Counted from the stretch's first letter, positions 1 to 5,694 are shown. The stretch is DNA of 7,044 nucleotides from Bdellovibrionales bacterium (GCA_020435025.1 JAGRAG010000341.1:1-7044); one strand, 5' to 3'. A program made the numbers and translations. Notes: generated by a model from the sequence alone, not told the origin.

Positions 1-17
1 CTGAAAAAAATAAACTA

Positions 18-1181
18 TTGATTTCCCGCAAACTGGATAAGCATTTGATATATTTAGATTATGCTGCATCAACGCCCCTACTGCCATCAGCGCTAAAAGC
101 CTTTGAAAAGGCTCTGGCTGAGGACTATGCAAACCCTGCATCGGCCCATAAGTTAGGAAAGAAAATTAATAAAAAAGTAGAGCAGTGTCGAAAGCGTTTT
201 TTACATGAGGTTCAGGGCGAACGTGATTTCGATTTTTATTTTACTTCCTCGGCAACAGAATCGAACAATTGGGTGATTCAGGGATGTGCCAGAGATGGAG
301 CCATGTGGGTAGGTTATTCTCCTGCGGACCATCCAAGCGTGACAGTTCCTTGTAAAAAATTGTTTGATCAAAATGTGCTTTTCTCTCATTTGGAAACCGG
401 TCTGTTGGATATCTCTTCTTTGGAACTTTATTTAGAAAATCCTCAAAGAGGATTAGTTGTCATCAGTCATTTGAATAATCATTCGGGTGTGATCACAGAT
501 GTGGCAGAGGTCGCTCGAAAAATTAAAAAGTGGTCTTCTAAGATTCATATTCACGTTGATGGAGCTCAGTCTTTCTTGAAGGTGCCCTTGGATCTCTCAA
601 AAACCCCAATCGATAGTTACACTATTTCAGCCCATAAGATGGGTGGTCCCAAAGGAGCCGGAGGACTGTTTTTGCGAAAGTCTCTATCTTTGGAGCCATT
701 GCTTCTAGGAGGAGGACAAGAACACGGAAAACGATCATCTACGGTGAATGCCCCGGCAATATTGTCTTGGACGGCCGCACTGAATGAGATTTCCGACCAT
801 CGAGAAGAAACATCTGATCAACAGGTTTCGATTCAAAATAAACTGTTAAGTGGTTTGCGAGAGTTACCGGATGTAGAGATACTTTTTGATGTCCCTTCAT
901 GTTCACATATTATAGCTCTTCTAACAAAAGGTCTTTCGAGTGACATAGTCATGCGCCATTTGGAGATGAAAGAAATTTACCTATCGAGCTCCTCAGCGTG
1001 TTCGTCACGAAGCAAAGGAGAAAGCCCGGTTCTCGCAGCTCTTAATGTTCCAGCGTCCCGTCACAAAGAATATTTGCGGCTCTCCTTTGGATGCAATACG
1101 AATGAGAGTCAAGTGGTTGATTTTTTAAAGGCCTTTAAAGACGTTTTGACAGACCTCCAAAAAATAAAAGGGAGGCATTGA
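18..1181 (+). CDS. NifS/IscS-like cysteine desulfurase (NifZ-like partner of ThiI)
   Basis: A PLP-dependent class-V aminotransferase fold enzyme that would convert L-cysteine to alanine and hold the sulfur as a persulfide for transfer. Visible landmarks, numbered from the TTG at 18: IYLDYAASTP (11-20), SATESNN (78-84), the PLP-stacking His in DHPSV (H105), DGAQ (181-184), the PLP lysine in SAHK (K207), GGGQEHGKRSSTVN (231-244), and the catalytic-cysteine loop SSSSACSSRS with C328. Total length, 387 residues, is normal for the family. The frame stays open to the left edge and no good ribosome site precedes TTG-18. The true start could lie outside the window, or at TTG-45, which gives the family-like N-terminus MIYLDYAAST and has a weak GGA seven bases before it. 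Its stop overlaps the thiI start by one base (TGATG), so the two are probably translationally coupled. This suggests a dedicated sulfur donor for ThiI, as known for Bacillus NifZ. Oddities: the usual NNE is NNH (153-155), and RSGTxN is RSSTVN. Confidence 0.9.
   Translation: MISRKLDKHLIYLDYAASTPLLPSALKAFEKALAEDYANPASAHKLGKKINKKVEQCRKRFLHEVQGERDFDFYFTSSATESNNWVIQGCARDGAMWVGYSPADHPSVTVPCKKLFDQNVLFSHLETGLLDISSLELYLENPQRGLVVISHLNNHSGVITDVAEVARKIKKWSSKIHIHVDGAQSFLKVPLDLSKTPIDSYTISAHKMGGPKGAGGLFLRKSLSLEPLLLGGGQEHGKRSSTVNAPAILSWTAALNEISDHREETSDQQVSIQNKLLSGLRELPDVEILFDVPSCSHIIALLTKGLSSDIVMRHLEMKEIYLSSSSACSSRSKGESPVLAALNVPASRHKEYLRLSFGCNTNESQVVDFLKAFKDVLTDLQKIKGRH
1170..1175 (+). promoter_or_regulatory. 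Ribosome binding site fixing the thiI start
   Basis: GGGAGG lies five bases before ATG-1181. It favours that ATG over the in-frame TTG at 1178. The site sits inside the last codons of the upstream desulfurase gene, consistent with coupled translation. Confidence 0.7.
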
Positions 1182-2404
1182 TGAATCTGTATGCTTCATT
1201 GGTTTTAAACTTTGATGAAATTTGGCTAAAAGGTTTGAATCGAAAATTTTATATCAAAATCCTGCGCAAGAATGTTCGTAAAACAGTTCAGAGTCTTATG
1301 AATTCGGAATTTACGTATCACTCAGAAGGAGCTAAACACATTTTAGAACATTCCGAAGGTTTTTCTGACTCTGTTGTAAAAGCCTTACGAAAAATTCCAG
1401 GAATTTGCTCTGTGAGTCCTTCGATTAAAGTAACTGCAGATGAAGAGTTAGAAGCTATTCAAAAGGCAATTGCTATTGAGTTAGAAAACCTTTCAGAAAA
1501 GCCAAAAACCTTCAGAGTCACAACCAAAAGGACCAATAAAAAATTTCCTTTAAAGAGCATGGAAGTCTCTCGCCGTGTCGGCGGTTGGGTGAAGGCACAA
1601 TTTCAACTCACCCCACAAATGGTACAGCCGGACCTAGAGATCACTTTACGAATTATTGAAGATTCCGTTTATGTTTCTACGGTGACTTACCCTGGTGTGG
1701 GCGGACTTCCTGTAGGAACAAGTGGCCACATGGTCTGTCTGCTTTCGGGGGGGTTTGATTCTCCTGTGGCTAGTTTCTTAATGTCAAAACGAGGTGTAGA
1801 TCAAACGTTTGTCTTTTTTCATGCATATCCTTTTGTGGGTGATGAGGTTGTTGAAAAAATAGAAGCTCTAACTAAGGAGCTTTCTCGGTATCAACGATAT
1901 GCCAAGCTGTTCATTGTCCCTTTTGGCACCATTCAAAAAAATATTGCAGATCATTGTAAACAGGATTACCGAACGATACTGTTTCGAGCCTATATGATCA
2001 AAACCGCCAATGAATTGGCGAGAAGATTGAAAGCAAAAGCCATCATCACAGGTGATGCGCTTTCACAAGTCTCAAGTCAAACCATTGAAAACATAGCGGC
2101 GGTAGATGCGGTCTCACGGCTACCGATATTTAGACCGCTAATTGGCTTTAACAAACTAGAAATCATCAATATGTCCAAAACCATCGAAACTCATGATATC
2201 TCCATTTTACCCCACGACGATGCCTGCAGCCTTTTTGCCCCGAAACATCCCGTGATTAGGGCTGATAAAAAGTATTGCAAAGAGTTCATCGCTCAGCTCC
2301 CTCTCGAAGAAGAAATTCAAAAGGCCATTGAAGAGTCGCAAGTGATTTACTTTAATAAAGCCGGCGAACGCAACGAAGACTGTCCAGAGAACTTCCTCAG
2401 CTAG
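1181..2404 (+). CDS. thiI: tRNA 4-thiouridine synthetase ThiI, short form without rhodanese domain
   Basis: ThiI adenylates uridine 8 of tRNA and inserts sulfur to make s4U. In some bacteria it also supplies sulfur for the thiamine thiazole ring. The 407 residues show an N-terminal ferredoxin-like/THUMP region (about 1-165) and then an AANH/PP-loop ATPase domain. The PP-loop is SGGFDSPVA (189-197). Further family motifs are FFHAYPFVGDEVVEKI (212-227), TGDALSQVSSQT (290-301), FRPLIGFNKLEI (318-329) and HDDACSLFAPKHP (345-357). C349 probably corresponds to the conserved AANH-domain cysteine (E. coli C344). The protein ends about where Bacillus ThiI ends and has no C-terminal rhodanese domain of the E. 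coli type. Persulfide must therefore come directly from a desulfurase, presumably the gene it overlaps. PP-loop codons contain a run of seven G (1747-1753), and the usual Ile of SGGIDSP is Phe. The TAG stop touches the outer end of the long inverted repeat that follows. Confidence 0.93.
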   Translation: MNLYASLVLNFDEIWLKGLNRKFYIKILRKNVRKTVQSLMNSEFTYHSEGAKHILEHSEGFSDSVVKALRKIPGICSVSPSIKVTADEELEAIQKAIAIELENLSEKPKTFRVTTKRTNKKFPLKSMEVSRRVGGWVKAQFQLTPQMVQPDLEITLRIIEDSVYVSTVTYPGVGGLPVGTSGHMVCLLSGGFDSPVASFLMSKRGVDQTFVFFHAYPFVGDEVVEKIEALTKELSRYQRYAKLFIVPFGTIQKNIADHCKQDYRTILFRAYMIKTANELARRLKAKAIITGDALSQVSSQTIENIAAVDAVSRLPIFRPLIGFNKLEIINMSKTIETHDISILPHDDACSLFAPKHPVIRADKKYCKEFIAQLPLEEEIQKAIEESQVIYFNKAGERNEDCPENFLS

Positions 2405-2605
2405 CACCGACCTCACACTTTTATTGCGGATCAATTCCTTCTTAATATTGTGATCTCTCTACTCTGCTCAAAAGCGAGTTTGGGTGGTGCGATGCTCACA
2501 AAGTGAGCGGCGCAGCTGCCCACCTTGTCTGAGCCTTTTGAGTAGAGTAGTGAGGTCACAATCTTAAGAAGGAATTGATCCGCAATAAAAGTGCGAAGTT
2601 AGTGC
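2404..2605. repeat. Long inverted repeat / giant hairpin downstream of thiI
   Basis: Two arms face each other. The core arms 2416-2474 and 2535-2593 are 59 bases each with only four mismatches, two of which would be G-U pairs in RNA. The outermost 30 bases (2416-2445 against 2564-2593) match perfectly. A weaker extension (11 of 15 positions) carries the pairing out to 2404 and 2605. The 60-base centre can fold further: GGTGG/CCACC (2483-2487 with 2520-2524), TGCG/CGCA (2488-2491 with 2511-2514), and an apical GCTCAC-AAA-GTGAGC hairpin (2494-2508). The whole element is thus one coaxial hairpin of about 200 bases, with no coding potential seen. It starts at the thiI stop codon. It could be a transposase-less mobile palindrome (MITE-like), a structured 3' end of the desulfurase-thiI mRNA, or a small RNA. 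No clear target-site duplication was found; a TA occurs near both ends, but one base out of register. Confidence 0.85.
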
Positions 2606-2780
2606 GTAATTGAAAGAGTTGCCCTTTTTTTAAGGTAGGGTTTACCATTTTACAAATAAAGTATTAATCTTCTTTATAATTCCAAATGTCTTTTAAAAAA
2701 TATAGCCATCCCAAATTAAAGGAGTATTGTCCGCCCCAATTTCCCCAAAATTTTTTGAAGAAAAGGGGAGGTGAAAAGAC
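2606..2780 (+). promoter_or_regulatory. AT-rich intergenic stretch with candidate promoter for the orphan secreted protein
   Basis: Together with the inverted repeat, this is a 376-base gene-free gap. A perfect -10 hexamer TATAAT lies at 2675-2680. The best -35 look-alike, TTTACA (2649-2654), is 20 bases away, longer than the ideal 17, so the pair is only plausible. A seven-T run (2625-2631) has no stem directly before it and is not a convincing terminator. No open reading frame here has a well-spaced ribosome site. Confidence 0.35.
2766..2771 (+). promoter_or_regulatory. Ribosome binding site for the 221-residue secreted protein
   Basis: GGGAGG, continuing as GGAGGTG to 2773, precedes ATG-2781 by seven to nine bases. 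It supports 2781 rather than the second ATG at 2784. The G-run (2765-2769) can pair with TCCCC at 2742-2746, which could partly mask it. Confidence 0.65.
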
Positions 2781-3446
2781 ATGATGCTTAGGATTTTAAC
2801 ACTATTTTTACTCTTATTTTCTACATTTACTTCTCAAGCTGGAAGAACCTTCGAAGTCCAATATAGACAAGTAATTAGATCGGGATTCTCGGAATACAAT
2901 ATCGAAAGCCCGCAACGTCACACCTATAAAATGGTTATGCATCGAACAATTTCCGATCATCAGGTTGTTGGCGAGGGTCCTTTTAGAACTCATAATTTTA
3001 AGATTCAAGGCGTGGAAAACACCTATGTGTTAGGAGTCGATGTTCCAGGTTACGCCCGGATGAGCTTTGAACCTGCCGAAGATGAGCAATTTTGTTATAT
3101 CACCTTTAGTTCTTACAACCAGGAAACGGGCGAGCGAAACGAAGTCAGAGAAAAGGCCCGGTTTATTGAAGGGAGATGGAGCCTGTATCTTCAAGGCGAC
3201 CGAGTGCGTTTGCGGATTCAAAACGAAGAACAGGAGCTGAGAAATGCTCTCGTACTGGCTCTTCAAATGTTGGATCAAAGCATCAGTTCTGACGGAATGT
3301 TAACGAGCTACAAAAAGTCTGATCCACAAATCATAGGCATTCAAACGCAAGGTCATGAAGAGTTTTCGGGAAGCCTATCAAATGGCTTTACTGTCACTAG
3401 TCCACAAGTTCTTTTAAGCGGTGGACTAAAGTACACTCTTTTTTAA
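2781..3446 (+). CDS. Secreted/periplasmic protein of unknown function
   Basis: I do not recognise this family. The 221-residue product starts with a clear Sec signal peptide: MMLR, a hydrophobic core (about 4-17), and SQA followed by G21 as a probable signal peptidase I site. No cysteine follows the signal, so it is not a lipoprotein. The mature part of about 200 residues is rich in alternating polar/hydrophobic stretches suggestive of beta strands (about 22-150). A likely amphipathic helix follows (about 148-170, NEEQELRNALVLALQMLDQ). The tail (about 185-221) ends GGLKYTLF. It has one cysteine (C105), so no internal disulfide. It is probably periplasmic or outer-membrane associated; a terminal Phe alone is not enough to call a beta-barrel. 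It has its own promoter-like region and stands alone, converging with the flagellin gene 46 bases downstream. Coding status is well supported by the strong ribosome site and signal peptide. Confidence 0.75.
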   Translation: MMLRILTLFLLLFSTFTSQAGRTFEVQYRQVIRSGFSEYNIESPQRHTYKMVMHRTISDHQVVGEGPFRTHNFKIQGVENTYVLGVDVPGYARMSFEPAEDEQFCYITFSSYNQETGERNEVREKARFIEGRWSLYLQGDRVRLRIQNEEQELRNALVLALQMLDQSISSDGMLTSYKKSDPQIIGIQTQGHEEFSGSLSNGFTVTSPQVLLSGGLKYTLF

Positions 3447-3479
3447 GTGATCTGAATTATTATCCGCAATTAAAGAGTG
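3434..3479. repeat. Inverted repeat between convergent genes
   Basis: CACTCTTT (3434-3441) and AAAGAGTG (3472-3479) form an 8-base dyad with a 30-base spacer. It overlaps the last codons of the secreted-protein gene and fills most of the gap before the flagellin stop. A T-run follows the left arm rather than the right, so a normal intrinsic terminator is not apparent. Parts of the dyad resemble the arms of the large hairpin at 2404-2605. Confidence 0.4.
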
Positions 3480-3492
3480 CCAATTGTTCAAC

Positions 3493-4326
3493 TCAAGAGA
3501 GTAAACGAAGAGCCTGTTGAGGTAGTGAATTGGCTTGTGCGAGAGTCGAAATCGAAGCGTTTAATAAAACTTGAGACGAGGCTAGAGTGCTTGTTGCATC
3601 TGCAACATCGGTATCTCTAATTCGACTTTTTGCGGCCGTCATATTTTCCTCATAAATGCTTTGGTTTTCAATTGTGTGTACAAGACGTGTTTCGATAGCC
3701 CCTATGTTGGATCGCATCTCATTCACCCGAATCAGGGCGTCATCTAAAGGAGACAGGGCCTCTTGAGCAGTGGTTTGCTCAGTAAAATCCAGTCCGGTTA
3801 AATCCAGTCCATCAAGAGTTGCATTGTTTAGGGAAGGATCAAATGTGATCCGATCCTCAAAGTCATCGTTGTTGATGCCTACTTGAATTTCAAAGCTGGG
3901 AGTTTGGCCATCTAGTAATATGGTTTTGCCCCAACGGGTGACGGCAGCGATTCGGTTGACCTCATTTGTTAACTGAGTGACTTCCGTTTGAATAAATTGC
4001 CTTTCATTTTCACCGACTGTATCTGAAGAGGCCTGAACTCCAAGTTCACGTAATCGAATCACGATATTGGCAATTTCATTCAATCCTCCCTCAGCAGTCT
4101 GAATCAGCGATATGCCGTCGTTGGCGTTTCTAGAAGCCTGTCTTACGGAGCGAATGGTATTTCTCATCATTTCAGAAACGGAGAGTCCTGCGGCGTCGTC
4201 TGCGGCTTTATTGATCCTATAACCACTGGAGAGCTTTTCCGTAGCGGATTCGATATTCATTTGGTTGCCCGACAATTGGCGTGCGGCCTTTACAGCTGAG
4301 ATGTTGGTCGTGATTCGCATTCCCAT
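3493..4326 (-). CDS. Flagellin (filament structural protein)
   Basis: This is the filament subunit, exported by the flagellar type III apparatus and polymerised outside the cell. The 277 residues have the typical architecture. The conserved N-terminal D0/D1 region (about 1-140) includes MGMRITTN, LSSGYRINKAADDAAGL (32-48), ASRNANDGISLIQTAEGGLNEI (64-85), RLRELGVQASSDT (91-103) and the region ending LLDG (137-140). A short variable part follows (about 141-190). The C-terminal D1/D0 region (about 191-277) has SRIRDTDVADATS (234-246) and ends LAQANSLPQQALRLLS. The small variable domain makes it much shorter than enterobacterial flagellins. No cysteine is present. Start ATG-4326 has AAGGAG (4337-4332) five bases upstream; Met3 would be too far away. 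The symbol fliC is likely, but Bdellovibrio-type genomes carry several flagellin paralogues, so I leave it unassigned. Its leader holds candidate sigma-28-like and sigma-54-like promoters, and its 5' neighbour encodes a PilZ protein. Confidence 0.95.
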   Translation of the reverse strand: MGMRITTNISAVKAARQLSGNQMNIESATEKLSSGYRINKAADDAAGLSVSEMMRNTIRSVRQASRNANDGISLIQTAEGGLNEIANIVIRLRELGVQASSDTVGENERQFIQTEVTQLTNEVNRIAAVTRWGKTILLDGQTPSFEIQVGINNDDFEDRITFDPSLNNATLDGLDLTGLDFTEQTTAQEALSPLDDALIRVNEMRSNIGAIETRLVHTIENQSIYEENMTAAKSRIRDTDVADATSTLASSQVLLNASISTLAQANSLPQQALRLLS

Positions 4327-4374
4327 AATTGCTCCTTCGTCTAAAATCTAAGGTCGTGGTCTGATCTAGTCGAG

Positions 4375-4386
4375 AGACATATGTCT
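4375..4386. promoter_or_regulatory. Perfect 12-base palindrome in the flagellin leader
   Basis: AGACATATGTCT is fully self-complementary. It lies about 50 bases before the flagellin start, between the sigma-28-like candidate and the ribosome site. On the minus strand, GGTCT and AGACC flank it (outer limits 4392 and 4358). This suggests an operator or an mRNA structure rather than chance, but no regulator is identified. Confidence 0.35.
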
Positions 4387-4413
4387 TAGACCGAAAGCCT
4401 TGATTCATAGGGC

Positions 4414-4440
4414 TCATCGTCCAGTGAAAATATAATTTAA
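4414..4440 (-). promoter_or_regulatory. Candidate sigma-28 (FliA-type) promoter for flagellin
   Basis: On the minus strand, TTAAA (4440-4436) is followed by GACGATGA (4421-4414). This matches six of eight positions of the GCCGATAA -10 consensus. The spacing to TAAA is 14 bases (consensus 15), or 15 if TTAA is taken as the -35 element. Transcription would begin near 4407, giving a leader of about 80 bases. Flagellin genes are commonly FliA-controlled, but the match is imperfect. Confidence 0.4.
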
Positions 4441-4482
4441 CTGTCGAGAGGTCCTGTTTTCTTGACTAATTACCTATATTTA

Positions 4483-4498
4483 GACAAGAGTCTTGCCA
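4483..4498 (-). promoter_or_regulatory. Weak -24/-12 (sigma-54-like) element upstream of flagellin
   Basis: TGGCAAGACTCTTGTC has the correct spacing for TGGCACG-N4-TTGCW, with the -24 box nearly intact. The key -12 GC is GT, which should weaken it. The projected start near 4472 would give a 146-base leader. An imperfect palindrome of 28 bases (4461-4488, 10 of the outer 12 positions paired, CTTGACTAATTA against CTTGTCTAAATA) overlaps the -12 box and could be an operator. Confidence 0.35.
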
Positions 4499-4592
4499 GA
4501 CCATAGAACCGTCTTGGGGTAGAACGTCTGGGAATCAAGACCAATGAATTAGCGCTTTTGTCTAGGGAGAGATGTGAAGAAAAGTGAAAGCG

Positions 4593-5474
4593 TTATGCCG
4601 AATAGTTTTTTAAAGCCTGAATGGCGCGGGAAGAAGCATTTAAAATTTGTAAACCAAAATGGCGTTGATTAGCTCCTGAAAAATCATTTGATTTTCTTGT
4701 ATAGGCTACAGAACACTTAAAGGTTCCTCCGGCTAAGGATGGGTTGCCAAGGACTTCTATGACGACACGATCATTGTGTGTCACTCGCAAACCAGTTGCC
4801 GCAATCAAAAAGCCCTCAGAGCTGAGATCAATTAAGTAGCCACGGGTGGGATTGGGATCACCTTTTTTATAAATTAAAATTTTATTAGTTGCATGTTGTC
4901 TCTGGCTGACTCGCTTTTCTCGATTTGAAAGATCCTGTTCATAATTAAACTGCATAAAATCGTGGGCTGGTTTTGCGTTCTTTGGGCGCCTTCTTGCTTT
5001 ATCGACAGTGGTCTTATAATGCTTGGGGCCTAATGTGACCGCCGACTCGGTGCCATGAGGTTTATGTAGGTCGGTGGTCACAAAAGAGTCCAACCGGCCG
5101 TTTGAGGCAAAGACTTGATCACTACCAGTGGCCTGAGGAAAAGAGTCCTCTCCATTGGTTTCGGGAATGGGTTTAGCAGCAAAAATTTGATCCGTTGTTT
5201 GAAGTGGCGAAAGACCCTCAAAAGTCGAATTCGATTCGGGCTCCTGTTTGGCGGAAAAGATTTCCGTAATTCGCGAAGAGGGGTGAAATTGATCTTTAAT
5301 TCTGGAGCCGTTTTTTTGTTCAAACCTTACTGTCTTTGTTTCAGTTTCATCGATGGTCGTATCAATTTCAGTAACGGTATGGGATGAAAAATCCCCATCA
5401 TAAGAGGAGTCCTCACGAGGTCGTAGTCCTCGGGAATGAACAGTGCGAGCTTTTGGTCTGTTGCTATGGCTCAT
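4593..5474 (-). CDS. PilZ-domain protein with long disordered N-terminus
   Basis: A likely cytoplasmic cyclic-di-GMP receptor. The C-terminal domain (about 184-293) has both PilZ signature elements: RxxxR as R188-VSQ-R192 and the (D/N)xSxxG motif as D216-LSSEG (D216, S218, G221). A family-like strand HFGLQI (272-277) closes the domain. Both c-di-GMP-binding motifs look intact. The first 170 residues are polar, rich in Ser, Thr, Glu and Lys, and appear disordered. They contain three copies of a short motif: TEIFSAK (70-76), TDQIFAAK (94-101) and SDQVFASN (118-125), with the Phe spaced 25 and 24 residues apart. There is no membrane segment or signal peptide. Start ATG-5474 has a GGGGGAGG purine tract (5485-5478) just upstream. 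A strong -24/-12 sequence lies 31-46 bases before it. It stands directly upstream of the flagellin gene on the same strand, which suggests c-di-GMP control of motility, though the partner is unknown. Confidence 0.85.
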   Translation of the reverse strand: MSHSNRPKARTVHSRGLRPREDSSYDGDFSSHTVTEIDTTIDETETKTVRFEQKNGSRIKDQFHPSSRITEIFSAKQEPESNSTFEGLSPLQTTDQIFAAKPIPETNGEDSFPQATGSDQVFASNGRLDSFVTTDLHKPHGTESAVTLGPKHYKTTVDKARRRPKNAKPAHDFMQFNYEQDLSNREKRVSQRQHATNKILIYKKGDPNPTRGYLIDLSSEGFLIAATGLRVTHNDRVVIEVLGNPSLAGGTFKCSVAYTRKSNDFSGANQRHFGLQILNASSRAIQALKNYSA

Positions 5475-5504
5475 TGGCCTCCCCCAATTCTTACATTAAA
5501 GATT

Positions 5505-5520
5505 TGCAATATGTTTGCCA
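5505..5520 (-). promoter_or_regulatory. Strong sigma-54-type -24/-12 promoter for the PilZ gene
   Basis: TGGCAAACATATTGCA matches TGGCACG-N4-TTGCW at TGGCA and at all of TTGCA, with exact spacing between GG (5519-5518) and GC (5507-5506). A preceding C fits the YTGG preference. Transcription would start near 5494, leaving a leader of about 20 bases that contains the ribosome site. Such a promoter requires an AAA+ enhancer-binding activator. Confidence 0.65.
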
Positions 5521-5528
5521 GGAATCAG

Positions 5529-5543
5529 TTGAAAGTCTTTCAA
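5529..5543. promoter_or_regulatory. Perfect dyad just upstream of the PilZ -24 box
   Basis: TTGAAAG-T-CTTTCAA is a 15-base perfect inverted repeat nine bases upstream of the -24 element. A protein bound there would affect access to the promoter, but the surroundings are very AT-rich and chance is possible. Confidence 0.3.
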
Positions 5544-5603
5544 ATAATCGTGTAAATTCAATAATTTAAAAGATTGAAGAATTATTATAAAGCATTCGAT
5601 TTA

Positions 5604-5636
5604 ACCGACTGTCTAACGAATAGACACTTTTTCGGT
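5604..5636. promoter_or_regulatory. Two-tier dyad 110-140 bases upstream of the PilZ transcription start; candidate activator site
   Basis: TGTCTA (5610-5615) and TAGACA (5621-5626) are separated by five bases. They are enclosed by ACCGA (5604-5608) and TCGGT (5632-5636). Relative to the projected start near 5494 it lies at about -110 to -140, the usual range for sigma-54 enhancer sites. On the plus strand it is followed by a T-run like an intrinsic terminator, but no plus-strand gene precedes it. Confidence 0.4.
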
Positions 5637-5666
5637 AACAAAATTTTGTAGCAAATGGTCTGCTAA

Positions 5667-5694
5667 GCGATAGATTTTAGGGGGCTTCTATCGC
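5667..5694. repeat. Hairpin at the 3' end of the metallopeptidase gene
   Basis: GCGATAGA (5667-5674) and TCTATCGC (5687-5694) form a perfect 8-base stem with a 12-base loop, overlapping the stop codon of the minus-strand peptidase gene. No U-run follows on that strand, so it is more likely a 3' mRNA stabilising or pausing structure than a classical terminator. Confidence 0.5.

Noticed and set aside
2300..2404. Rhodanese domain at the ThiI C-terminus
   Set aside because: The protein ends at residue 407, soon after the AANH domain; the terminal cysteine (C401) is not in a rhodanese-like loop.
2207..2434. Minus-strand frame of 75 codons across the end of thiI
   Set aside because: Antisense to conserved thiI motifs and runs into the inverted repeat; no ribosome site or protein similarity seen.
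2404..2605. Ordinary rho-independent terminator of thiI
   Set aside because: Arms are far too long and no U-run immediately follows; the seven-T run at 2625-2631 is about 20 bases further on without its own stem.
2404..2605. CRISPR array or retron non-coding RNA
   Set aside because: There is a single inverted pair rather than regularly spaced direct repeats, and no cas or reverse transcriptase gene is in the window.
2402..2608. TA target-site duplication around the long inverted repeat
   Set aside because: TA lies at 2402-2403 and 2607-2608, but one base out of register with the arm ends, so it is not persuasive.
2727..2774. 15-codon TTG-started leader peptide ending within the ribosome site of the 221-residue gene
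   Set aside because: GGAG at 2721-2724 is only two bases from the TTG, too close for normal initiation, and the peptide has no regulatory codon pattern.
5115..5569. Plus-strand reading frames of 61-90 codons opposite the PilZ gene
   Set aside because: They run antisense to a gene with clear domain motifs and show no recognisable protein features; they are frame shadows.
5610..5632. Plus-strand intrinsic terminator (6-base stem followed by a T-run)
   Set aside because: No plus-strand gene lies upstream of it; both flanking genes are on the minus strand. Its position fits an upstream activator site better.
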